Both the position numbers and the translations under genes were made by a program. The notes under the pieces were generated by a model. It saw only the letters and a list, made by a program, of their open reading frames with translations. It had not been told where the DNA came from and did not search any database. Source: Bermanella sp047621325 (lineage in GTDB: Bacteria; Pseudomonadota; Gammaproteobacteria; Pseudomonadales; Oceanobacteraceae). Taken from it: a stretch of DNA of 64,000 nt. Shown here one piece after another: positions 34,938 through 42,659 of the stretch (positions within the stretch are counted from its first letter, which is position 1; every line of letters starts with the position of its first letter). The stretch is taken from positions 1-64,000 of the forward strand of contig JBLHLT010000003.1 in the NCBI GenBank assembly GCA_047621325.1, read 5' to 3'.

Positions 34938-35115
34938 TTAAGGGAGTAGCCTGCCAGTTTTTAACTGGTGATGCTGTCAACATAATTAAGCCCACATGGC
35001 TTATGGTGGCATCGTGAAGAGTTTCAACACTCTACATCGGCAAGACTTGAGGTAAATAGCAACCCCAAAGGCGGGAGGTTGTTGTTTGCCTTTGGTTCAC
35101 ATTCCCGCCGGAGCC
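34938..35115 (+). promoter_or_regulatory. Mn2+ riboswitch (yybP-ykoY family)
   Basis: The region starts TTAAGGGAGTAGCC, contains a hairpin (GCCAGTTTTTAACTGG), 'GATGCTGTCAACATAATT', and the second conserved strand 'GGTGGCATCGTGAAGAGT', the arrangement of gammaproteobacterial yybP-ykoY aptamers. It precedes a GDT1-type manganese exporter gene. The expression platform has two exclusive hairpins: CCAAAGGC (35065-35072) with GCCTTTGG (35088-35095), or GGCGGGA (35070-35076) with TCCCGCC (35103-35109). The second reaches to within a base of the ribosome-binding GGAG (35110-35113), so it could block translation when Mn2+ is low. Confidence 0.85.
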
Positions 35116-35119
35116 ATTT

Positions 35120-35680
35120 ATGGAACCGTTATTCATTTCCACCACTAGCGTGGCACTTGCCGAAATCGGCGATAAAACTCAACTTCTGTCTCTATTGTTA
35201 GCCACTCGATTTTCTAATAAATGGGCCATTATTGCTGGCATTCTATTAGCCACTATTATTAATCATGGCTTAAGTGCATGGCTGGGGCAGTATTCCACCC
35301 AGTGGCTTGATTCGAACTGGTTACAATATTTGATTTCTGGCAGCTTCATTGTCGTGGGATTGTGGGTTTTAATACCCGATAAACTTGATGACAAGCCAGA
35401 TTTAATGGCCAATCTCGGGCCATTCATTGCGACTACTGTTTTATTCTTTTTAGCCGAAATCGGTGATAAGACTCAAATTGCGACCGTTATTCTGGGCGCT
35501 CAATACCAGAACCTATTATTGGTCACCATAGGCACAACAATCGGTATGCTACTTGCGAACATTCCCGTTATTTATTTTGGTGAGGCATTAATGAAACGGC
35601 TGCCATTACACATCGTTCGTGCTATTGCGGCGGCTATCTTCATCAGCTTGGGGCTATTAACCTGTTTTTGGTCAATATAA
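35120..35680 (+). CDS. mneA: Manganese exporter, GDT1/TMEM165 (UPF0016) family
   Basis: 186 residues with six predicted membrane helices in two homologous halves. Each half begins with the family motif E-x-G-D-K-T: residues 15-20 (EIGDKTQLLSLLLATRF) and 113-118 (EIGDKTQIATVILGA). In Vibrio the homologue MneA exports Mn2+. Placement behind a Mn2+ riboswitch supports that role: the gene would be switched on when manganese is in excess. Translation starts within a few bases of the riboswitch hairpin (GGAGCC then ATTT and ATG). Confidence 0.93.
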   Translation: MEPLFISTTSVALAEIGDKTQLLSLLLATRFSNKWAIIAGILLATIINHGLSAWLGQYSTQWLDSNWLQYLISGSFIVVGLWVLIPDKLDDKPDLMANLGPFIATTVLFFLAEIGDKTQIATVILGAQYQNLLLVTIGTTIGMLLANIPVIYFGEALMKRLPLHIVRAIAAAIFISLGLLTCFWSI

Positions 35681-35762
35681 TAAATGCGCTTAAAGCGGGA
35701 TTGGCGAAGACAGAAGAACACGCTAATGTAATGTCAATTTTTCACTACATAGAGTAATAATC

Positions 35763-36524
35763 ATGCAAATTGAAGACAGTGTTATCGTAATTACCGGTGC
35801 CGCTCAGGGTTTAGGCCAGTCAATGGCTCTTTACCTTGCTCAGAAAAAGGCAAAACTGGCATTAATTGATTTAGATGAGCAAAAACTGGCGCACACTCAA
35901 GCGCTTTGTGAAGAAGCAGGCAGCCCACATGTAAAATTCTATTCGTGTAATGTCGCAAAAGAAGAGGCCGTAGAGCAAACGTTCAGTGACATCGTAGGCG
36001 ATTTTGGGGCGTTGAATGGCTTGATCAACAATGCCGGGATTCTTAGAGACGGCTTACTAATCAAAGCGAAAAACGGAGAACTCACCAAACTGCCGCTAAA
36101 CCACTGGCAAAGTGTGATTGATGTAAATCTAACAGGCGTCTTTTTATGCGGGCGCGAGTTCGCTTATCAAGCGGCTAAGCTCAAACAAGCGGGTTGCATC
36201 ATCAACATTTCAAGCATTTCTCGTGCAGGTAATATGGGGCAAAGTAACTACAGCGCAGCAAAAGCCGGTGTGGCCTCATTAAGTGTTGTTTGGGCCAAAG
36301 AATTAGCGCCATTTAACATCCGCAGCAACGCCATCGCACCGGGGTTCATTCGAACCGACATGACCGCCAGTATTCGTGAAGATATATTAACTAAGATGAC
36401 GGATATGATCCCAGCAAAACGCATGGGCGAAGCCAATGAAATCGCCCATAGTGTTGCGTTTTTGCTTGAAAATAATTACATGAACGGTCGCATTATCGAG
36501 CTAGATGGTGGACTTCGTTTATAA
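35763..36524 (+). CDS. SDR family oxidoreductase (FabG-like)
   Basis: 253 residues, a classical short-chain dehydrogenase/reductase. The NAD(P)-binding T-G-A-A-Q-G-L-G is at 11-18, N-N-A-G near 88-91, and the catalytic S...Y-S-A-A-K tetrad is around 148-165 ('NISSISRAGNMGQSNYSAAKAG'). 'SNAIAPGFIRTDMT' and the C-terminal 'GRIIELDGGLRL' fit the 3-oxoacyl-[ACP] reductase branch. The Asp38-like acidic residue after strand 2 ('LIDLDEQ') suggests NAD rather than NADP preference. Substrate unknown. It stands alone. Confidence 0.88.
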   Translation: MQIEDSVIVITGAAQGLGQSMALYLAQKKAKLALIDLDEQKLAHTQALCEEAGSPHVKFYSCNVAKEEAVEQTFSDIVGDFGALNGLINNAGILRDGLLIKAKNGELTKLPLNHWQSVIDVNLTGVFLCGREFAYQAAKLKQAGCIINISSISRAGNMGQSNYSAAKAGVASLSVVWAKELAPFNIRSNAIAPGFIRTDMTASIREDILTKMTDMIPAKRMGEANEIAHSVAFLLENNYMNGRIIELDGGLRL

Positions 36525-36614
36525 AAAACTGGCCTTCACGTTAGAAAAACTGCACATCCAAAAATTAGGACTAAACTAACTATAAGTAACCGTTTAACCT
36601 AATGGAGGACTATT

Positions 36615-38237
36615 ATGTCCATGGGCTTGCGCACAAAACTACTCGCCATTATTGGAACCGGCATTTTGGGTGTCGGTATCATTAGTGGCATTTCTTTTCT
36701 CTCACTGTCTAACAAAGTAACCGAGTTTGAAAGTGTTCTTGGTCATGATGTAGCATCCGCTTTGGCTGCTGACGCAATGGTGGTTGAGTTTAAAGTGCAA
36801 GTTCAAGAATGGAAAAACGTATTAATACGTGGCCATGATGATGCCAAACGCGAAAAGTACTGGGGCAAGTTCCAGCAACAACACGACAAGGTTCAGGCGC
36901 TTGGCGATAAAGTTATTAGCTTATCCTCACAAAACGATATTAAACAACTCACTCAAGCGTTTTTAGCCGAGCACAAAACTCTGCTAGGTAAGTACAAAAC
37001 GGGTTATAAAGCCTTTGTTGCGGCCAACTATGACCATATTGCTGGCGATAAAGCGGTATCTGGCATAGATAGAGAGCCCACAAAAATGGCCTCAGACATC
37101 ACCGAACTGGCCTTTAATCAGGCAAAAGAACACAGTGAACGCACGACAGCAGCAGCAAGTGCCACTGTCGTGACAGGGCTGATTATTATAATTATCACCA
37201 TGATTACGTTTTTCATCATTGCGTCTGTGCTGATTAATCGTTGGATTTCACAACCCATTACCCAGGCCAGAAACTACATCTCTGACCTTTCTAAAGGTAA
37301 GTTAGATTTTCACGTTAAGGCTCGTGAAGGCGATGATGAAATTGCGCAAATGTATGCTGCCGTCTCACAACTTCAACAGAATCTTAATGAGGGTACAACC
37401 GCTATTAGTGATTCGATTCAACAGTTAAGCGAAGGCGCTCAATCCCTACATGAAATAGCCAGTACCATCCAAAAAGGCACCCACAACCAATATCAACGCA
37501 CAGACCAAATGGCCACGGCCATTACCCAAATGTCCGCGGCGTCTGCTGAGGTTGCCCGCCACGCACAAGATGCCGCTCAGGTGGCTAACAATGTTGAGAA
37601 GTCTGCCTCTAAAGGGGTTGGCATCATGCGCCATGCCATTGCGACTATTAACGCCACTAGCGAACAAATCGCCAGTACGGCTGAAGTGGTTCGAAATTTA
37701 GAACTGGATACAAAAAATGTGGGTACAGTACTGGATGTCATTAAAGGCATTGCAGAACAAACCAACCTACTGGCGTTAAACGCAGCTATTGAGGCCGCAC
37801 GAGCTGGAGAACAAGGTCGAGGCTTTGCGGTCGTGGCGGATGAAGTTCGCACACTCGCTCAGCGCACTCAAGAGAGTACCGCTGAAATTCACACGATTAT
37901 CGAGAACGTACAAAACGGCGCACAAAATGCGGTAACGGCAATTGAATCCGGGCAGACTCGTACAGAAGAAAGTGTGACTCAAGTGAATCAAGCGGGTGAG
38001 ACCATCGAAAAAATCAGCCATGACATTCAGCAAATTTTGGGCACTAACGAGCAAATCGCGCAAGCGGCTCAAGAACAAAGCTCAGTGGCAGATGATATCT
38101 CTCAGAATGTAAATGAAATTACCAGCATTGCTGAAGATAGCTCGAAATACGCCAAGCAAACATTAGATTTAAGTCAATCACTAAAAGGCATGTCTGATAA
38201 GTTACGAACACAAATAGGCAAACTAAAAGCCAGCTAG
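36615..38237 (+). CDS. Methyl-accepting chemotaxis protein
   Basis: 540 residues. TM1 (about 10-30), a periplasmic helical sensor domain of about 155 residues, TM2 (about 187-210), HAMP (about 211-265), then the signalling domain with the invariant hairpin tip 'GIAEQTNLLALNAAIEAARAGEQGRGFAVVADEVRTLAQRT' in segments. There is no C-terminal NWETF-like pentapeptide (ends KLKAS), so methylation enzymes would not be tethered. The small helical sensor suggests direct ligand or redox sensing of unknown type. GGAGGAC lies before the ATG. Confidence 0.93.
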   Translation: MSMGLRTKLLAIIGTGILGVGIISGISFLSLSNKVTEFESVLGHDVASALAADAMVVEFKVQVQEWKNVLIRGHDDAKREKYWGKFQQQHDKVQALGDKVISLSSQNDIKQLTQAFLAEHKTLLGKYKTGYKAFVAANYDHIAGDKAVSGIDREPTKMASDITELAFNQAKEHSERTTAAASATVVTGLIIIIITMITFFIIASVLINRWISQPITQARNYISDLSKGKLDFHVKAREGDDEIAQMYAAVSQLQQNLNEGTTAISDSIQQLSEGAQSLHEIASTIQKGTHNQYQRTDQMATAITQMSAASAEVARHAQDAAQVANNVEKSASKGVGIMRHAIATINATSEQIASTAEVVRNLELDTKNVGTVLDVIKGIAEQTNLLALNAAIEAARAGEQGRGFAVVADEVRTLAQRTQESTAEIHTIIENVQNGAQNAVTAIESGQTRTEESVTQVNQAGETIEKISHDIQQILGTNEQIAQAAQEQSSVADDISQNVNEITSIAEDSSKYAKQTLDLSQSLKGMSDKLRTQIGKLKAS

Positions 38238-38262
38238 ATTATGCTTGTGATAGTATGCGGGC

Positions 38263-38559
38263 ATGAACTTTGACGATATTATTTACAGCGCCCTTAGCCA
38301 AGTTCCATACGGCCATGCCGTCAGTTATGGTGCATTGGCACGTTTAGCGGGTTATCAAAACCACGCTAGACACGTGGGTCGACTCTTAAAAAACTTACCG
38401 ACTGACACACAATTACCTTGGCACAGAGTGGTTAACTCGCAAGGGAAAATAAGTTTACCTGAGGGCTCTGATAGCTTTAAAGAACAGCACGCTCGGCTTT
38501 TATCTGAAGGCATACTCATTAAAAACAACCGCATCAAAAAGCCTTATTTTTTAGGCTAA
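38263..38559 (+). CDS. Alkyltransferase-like (ATL) protein
   Basis: 98 residues, a MGMT-domain protein without the N-terminal part of Ogt/Ada. The active-site signature P-C-H-R-V is P-W-H-R-V-V here (Trp53), so the alkyl-accepting cysteine is absent. ATL proteins bind O6-alkylguanine, flip it out and hand the lesion to nucleotide excision repair. The helix-turn-helix 'VSYGALARLAGYQNHARHVGRLLKNLP' is intact. Its stop touches that of the convergent ampG gene with no base between. Confidence 0.92.
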   Translation: MNFDDIIYSALSQVPYGHAVSYGALARLAGYQNHARHVGRLLKNLPTDTQLPWHRVVNSQGKISLPEGSDSFKEQHARLLSEGILIKNNRIKKPYFLG

Positions 38560-40125
38560 TCAGCGCCCTTCTTTAACGGGGTTTAAATGCAAAGAGCGAT
38601 TGGCCAATACAATTAAAATCAAGATAGGCAAACCAATCGCGGCCGCAAAAATAAAGAATCCCATGTAACCAATACTGTCGACCATACTGCCCGAATAACC
38701 CGCTAAAATTTTGGGGATTAACGTCATCAATGAAGAAAGGATGGCGTATTGCATCGCGGTAAATTGAATATTCACCAAACTGGATAAAAACGCAATAAAG
38801 GCTGCACTCGCAACCCCCGCGACTAAATTATCCGCAGCCACCACACCATACAAAATATTTAAATCTGGGCCACTAAACAGCAGTAAAATAAACAATAAAT
38901 TCGTCACTACTACTAATAATGCGCCAAGAAATAATATTCGCATAACACCAAAGCGCATGGCTAAAATGCCGCCAACAAAGCCACCTAAAATCGTCATGGC
39001 CAAACCAAAGAACTTAACCGCATTGGCAATTTCGACTTTGGTAAAGCCCATATCTTGATAAAAAATATTACTCATCACACCCAGTACAATATCACTAATG
39101 CGATATAAACCGACAAGTGCTAGCAGTAACCACGCGGTTTTTAAACCATAGTCATCAAAAAACTGTTTAACCGGTGAGACATAACTATTTATTAACATTT
39201 CACCACTGACTAATCGACTTGCTGCACACGCCTTACCAATCGTGAACGCGACAAACACACCCAACACCAACCTGAGTACCTCGACAATAAAGCCGGCTAA
39301 TGGTTTATTAGAAAATAATGCAGCTAGATCTTTTTTCAATTCAATAGACACGGGGCTAGTCAGGTAAAAGGTGAAAATAAAACCAATTACACACAGAAAA
39401 AATGCCATCAGTAGGCCAAGATATTCTTGCGAAGAATGAGAGAAATTAGATTCGCGCTTGATAGGCTCTTTAATTAATAATGTAGCCACCACGCCAACGG
39501 CCATACAGCCAGCCATAATAAGGTATGCGTTTTTCCAAGCATCAAACACATAGTGTTCTTTGGTCGAACCAAGATAGCTGGCTAAATATAAAACACCAGC
39601 ACCCGCGACGATCATACCAATGCGATAACCTGCCATATACGCAGAGCTCATTAGTGCCTGCATATCCGCTGTTACCGCTTCGATCCGATAAGCATCAATT
39701 GATATATCTTGAGTAGCCGCAGAAAACCCTAACAACACAGCACCAACTGCCATCCATATCAGCTGGCTCTCAACGGCGGGGTCGGTAGTGGCCATAAGAT
39801 AAATAGCACAAGCAATCCCTGCCTGAGCCACTAACAACCAAGATCGGCGTAACCCTAACAATCGCGTCAATACTGGGATAGGTAAACAATCGACCAGTGG
39901 CGCCCAAACAAACTTAAAACTATAACCAAGTGCCGCCCAGCTAAAATACGTAACCGCTGATTTTTCAATGCCTGCCTCGCCTAACCACAGAGACAGCGAA
40001 GAAAAAATCAGTAATAACGGCAAGCCCGCAGAAAAGCCCAGCAGCAACATGTGAAACATATGCGGTTTTAGCAATGCAGCTAAGCTTTCTTTCCAGCCGT
40101 GTTCGGTTTGAATGTATTTAAGCAC
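38560..40125 (-). CDS. ampG: AmpG family muropeptide permease
   Basis: 521 residues with about 12-14 membrane helices, major facilitator superfamily. 'LLLGFSAGLPLLLIFSSLSLWLGEAGI' and 'FKFVWAPLVDCLPIP' near the N-terminus and 'GFSAATQDISIDAYRIE' are characteristic of AmpG. It imports GlcNAc-anhydroMurNAc peptides for recycling. AmpD, AmpE and a ROK kinase of the same pathway are encoded about 19 kb downstream. The gene is 9 bases after yajQ on the minus strand, so the two may form an operon. Confidence 0.92.
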   Translation of the reverse strand: MLKYIQTEHGWKESLAALLKPHMFHMLLLGFSAGLPLLLIFSSLSLWLGEAGIEKSAVTYFSWAALGYSFKFVWAPLVDCLPIPVLTRLLGLRRSWLLVAQAGIACAIYLMATTDPAVESQLIWMAVGAVLLGFSAATQDISIDAYRIEAVTADMQALMSSAYMAGYRIGMIVAGAGVLYLASYLGSTKEHYVFDAWKNAYLIMAGCMAVGVVATLLIKEPIKRESNFSHSSQEYLGLLMAFFLCVIGFIFTFYLTSPVSIELKKDLAALFSNKPLAGFIVEVLRLVLGVFVAFTIGKACAASRLVSGEMLINSYVSPVKQFFDDYGLKTAWLLLALVGLYRISDIVLGVMSNIFYQDMGFTKVEIANAVKFFGLAMTILGGFVGGILAMRFGVMRILFLGALLVVVTNLLFILLLFSGPDLNILYGVVAADNLVAGVASAAFIAFLSSLVNIQFTAMQYAILSSLMTLIPKILAGYSGSMVDSIGYMGFFIFAAAIGLPILILIVLANRSLHLNPVKEGR

Positions 40126-40134
40126 GCCGCCCCG

Positions 40135-40620
40135 TTAATCTTTAAAGTTTTTAAATTGTAACGGCATGATGATGGTTTCATCCCCTTTCCAAAGTGCCAT
40201 TGCTTCTTGTAAATCATCGCGCTTTTTGCCTGTCACCCGAATGGTATCACCTTGGATAGCCGCTTGAACTTTCAGCTTGTTATCTTTAATCATTTTCACC
40301 ATTTTTTTGCTTAGGTCTTTATCAATACCTTGCTGCATGGTGACAGCCATTTTGACTAATTTACCCGCGCCCGTCAGCTTGCCATATTCCAGACAGCTTA
40401 CTTTGATACTGCGTTTAATTAAGCACGCTTCTAAAATCGGTTTCATCTGATCAATATGAAACTCTTCATTCGCTGTCATGGTAATCACGCCTTCTTTCAA
40501 TTCAAACTCAGCGTTTTTACCCTTTAAGTCATAACGACGCTCAACCTCTCGGTTTGCTTGATCAACGGCATTACTGGCTTCATGGTTATCAATTTCTGAA
40601 ACGACATCAAACGATGGCAT
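40135..40620 (-). CDS. yajQ: YajQ family cyclic-di-GMP-binding protein
   Basis: 161 residues, standard length. It begins MPSFDVVSEIDNHEASNAVDQA and contains 'REVERRYDLKGKNAEFELKEG' and 'KLKVQAAIQGDTIRVTGKKRDDLQ', both family hallmarks. YajQ proteins bind cyclic di-GMP and some work with LysR-type regulators. GGAGATAGCC precedes the ATG. Likely first gene of a yajQ-ampG unit. Confidence 0.96.
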   Translation of the reverse strand: MPSFDVVSEIDNHEASNAVDQANREVERRYDLKGKNAEFELKEGVITMTANEEFHIDQMKPILEACLIKRSIKVSCLEYGKLTGAGKLVKMAVTMQQGIDKDLSKKMVKMIKDNKLKVQAAIQGDTIRVTGKKRDDLQEAMALWKGDETIIMPLQFKNFKD

Positions 40621-40776
40621 GGCTATCTCCTAAAATGGTCTTTGCAATAGGTGTCAATTCTAACGGGCTACTGAAAAAATTCATGTGTTATTTACGCAGT
40701 AGTCAAAAACTGACAATAAAATCACACAAACACGATTAAATTGGTAAAACACACAGGCTATGTCTATTTTTTATAT

Positions 40777-41712
40777 ATGAACAGAAAAATAAGCCTCGAC
40801 TTGGCTCAACACCATTATTACCTGCAAATCCCAAGCGCCCAACAGCAGCCACTGTTTCACTGTGTATTTGCCTATGACGCATTGTTAAAAAGTCTCGAAC
40901 AGCACTCTGACATAGAACTCTATGGCTATTGTCTATTTCCCAACAGCTTACATCTTTTAGTGCTCAGCCATAAGCCACCCAGCCATTGGCTAGAAGCATG
41001 GCTAATGAACTATAACCAGTGGCATCAAGATGCAACCCGTGACACAGGGTATTTATTTGATGACGACAATATTCATCAGGTGTTAATTCAACCAAAACAC
41101 CTCTGTAAAACCTTACGTCACATTCATTATTTACCGGTTCAAAACAAAATATGCAGTTCACCTGAACAGTTTTTATACACTTCATATCATGATTACATCA
41201 ACCATCAGCAAACGGGCGTTAATACAACACCGGTGTTGGCGACGTTATCTCCCCATTACGGTCAACGCTTGAGACGGTTTCAAGACTATATGGCGATACC
41301 CAATCAAGAAAATAAAGCGTTATTTCAAACAGGTAATCACGATTATTATTTAGCCTATGCTGACGCTTACTTTATTATGCAAGCACGGGCCAGCTATCAA
41401 AATACACATAATGTGATACCTGAGAGCGAGCTATTATTACTATGGCAAAATTGCGTGAAGTGTTTAGTTGAACACAGCACGCTAGAGTCAGCATTCTGGC
41501 TAGGACAACAGCGTCATCATAGCCTACCTGATGCCCACTATGTTCTATCATGGTTATTTACCAATATAGCCAATGGCCCCTTATATATTGCGGCCAAACA
41601 ATTAGGTATTGATGAAGCGACCCTCAAATTAAAAATTAATTCGATCCATCTGCACCACCCCGCCAAATATTTACGGTATATTGAGGGCTCTTGGAAAACC
41701 GCCACCGTTTAA
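40777..41712 (+). CDS. Y1-transposase-like (RAYT-related) protein, HUH motif altered
   Basis: 311 residues from the ATG at 40777 (MNRKISLDLAQHHYYLQIP), the position where REP-associated tyrosine transposases (RAYTs) usually start; a TTG at 40741 would add 12 residues. It follows the Y1/RAYT pattern: 'YGYCLFPNSLHLLVLSH' (family: YCLMPNHxHLL), 'NYNQWHQDATRDTGYLFDDDN' (YxxxxNRxxxxxGxLFQxR) and 'LRHIHYLPVQNKICSSPEQFLYTSYHDY' (YIHxNPVRAxLVxxPxxYxWSSYxAY). The first histidine of the HUH pair is Ser57; the second, His59, and a tyrosine at 79 remain. About 180 C-terminal residues are extra and end in a DnaA-domain-III-like/helix-turn-helix region ('AAKQLGIDEATLKLKI'). It is therefore likely a domesticated, non-transposing protein. 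It is followed by panE 9 bases later. No ribosome-binding site is obvious. Confidence 0.65.
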   Translation: MNRKISLDLAQHHYYLQIPSAQQQPLFHCVFAYDALLKSLEQHSDIELYGYCLFPNSLHLLVLSHKPPSHWLEAWLMNYNQWHQDATRDTGYLFDDDNIHQVLIQPKHLCKTLRHIHYLPVQNKICSSPEQFLYTSYHDYINHQQTGVNTTPVLATLSPHYGQRLRRFQDYMAIPNQENKALFQTGNHDYYLAYADAYFIMQARASYQNTHNVIPESELLLLWQNCVKCLVEHSTLESAFWLGQQRHHSLPDAHYVLSWLFTNIANGPLYIAAKQLGIDEATLKLKINSIHLHHPAKYLRYIEGSWKTATV

Positions 41713-41721
41713 TCAATTAAT

Positions 41722-42591
41722 ATGCATGATATTTACATTCTAGGTTCAGGTGCCATGGGTAGCTTATGGGCCAGCTATTTTGACTCAAGCCACCACCTCC
41801 ACTTTATTCAGCGGCAGGTTAAACACCCAGCTATTTATGAGTTTAATGTTGAGCCCTACAACCGGCAGGTTAAGGGCGATTGCCTCAGCCCAGAAGAAAT
41901 TCAGACAAGTATTCAATGCTTGATCATCGCCACCAAAGCCTATGACGCCTTAACGGCACTAAGTGGTATTCAAGATCGGCTTGCGCCTGATGCCATGGTC
42001 ATTTTATTACAGAACGGGCTGGGTTCTCAGCAGGCCATATCAAAGGCTTTCCCGACTCTGCGCCTATTTGCCTGTAGCTCAACTGAAGGTGCCTACAAAA
42101 AAGACACTCAAACATTAGTACACGCAGGAAAAGGCATTAATTGCATCGGAGCACTCAATCCGATAGCGACCCAAGCCAGCCTTAAGCAATGGTTACCTAG
42201 CGAACACTTCCAGTGGCACAACGAGATAGACAGCGTGTTATGGCGAAAATTTATGATCAACTGTGCAATCAACCCATTAACGGTGCTGTATAACTGCCAG
42301 AACGGCGAACTGATTAAGCAGCAACAGTATCTTACCCATATGCAGCAATTGTGTGACGAGATTGACTTAGTCACTCATGCGCAACACTACCAAATAGAAA
42401 ATGCCTTTGACCTTGCTAAACGTGTGTGTGAATTAACAGCAAATAATTTTAGTTCAATGCTGCAAGATAAGCGTAAAGGTAACCCCACCGAGCTTAGTTT
42501 CATGACCGGTTACTTGCTACAACAAGCTAAAACATTAGGTATTGACTGCCCTCACAACCAAGCCGTTTACCAGAAATTGAGCCACCCCTAG
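41722..42591 (+). CDS. panE: 2-dehydropantoate 2-reductase (ApbA/PanE family)
   Basis: 289 residues. It reduces ketopantoate to pantoate with NADPH in coenzyme A synthesis. The Rossmann motif G-S-G-A-M-G-S-L-W-A starts near residue 8, followed by 'IIATKAYDALTAL', 'LLQNGLGSQ' and 'WRKFMINCAINPLTVLYNCQNGEL', including the conserved Lys and Asn of the active site. The C-terminal 'NFSSMLQDKRKGNPTELSFMTGYLL' holds the conserved S-S-M-x-x-D segment. The gene follows the Y1-transposase-like gene by 9 bases. Confidence 0.93.
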   Translation: MHDIYILGSGAMGSLWASYFDSSHHLHFIQRQVKHPAIYEFNVEPYNRQVKGDCLSPEEIQTSIQCLIIATKAYDALTALSGIQDRLAPDAMVILLQNGLGSQQAISKAFPTLRLFACSSTEGAYKKDTQTLVHAGKGINCIGALNPIATQASLKQWLPSEHFQWHNEIDSVLWRKFMINCAINPLTVLYNCQNGELIKQQQYLTHMQQLCDEIDLVTHAQHYQIENAFDLAKRVCELTANNFSSMLQDKRKGNPTELSFMTGYLLQQAKTLGIDCPHNQAVYQKLSHP

Positions 42592-42659
42592 TTCTTGGCT
42601 CATACTAAAAACTAAGGTAGTCTGAGTGCACTTTTCATTTCACTGATAACCATAATAAT

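Noticed and set aside
40741..40776. TTG-started N-terminal extension of the Y1-transposase-like gene
   Set aside because: Family members begin close to the ATG at 40777; the extension has no ribosome-binding site.
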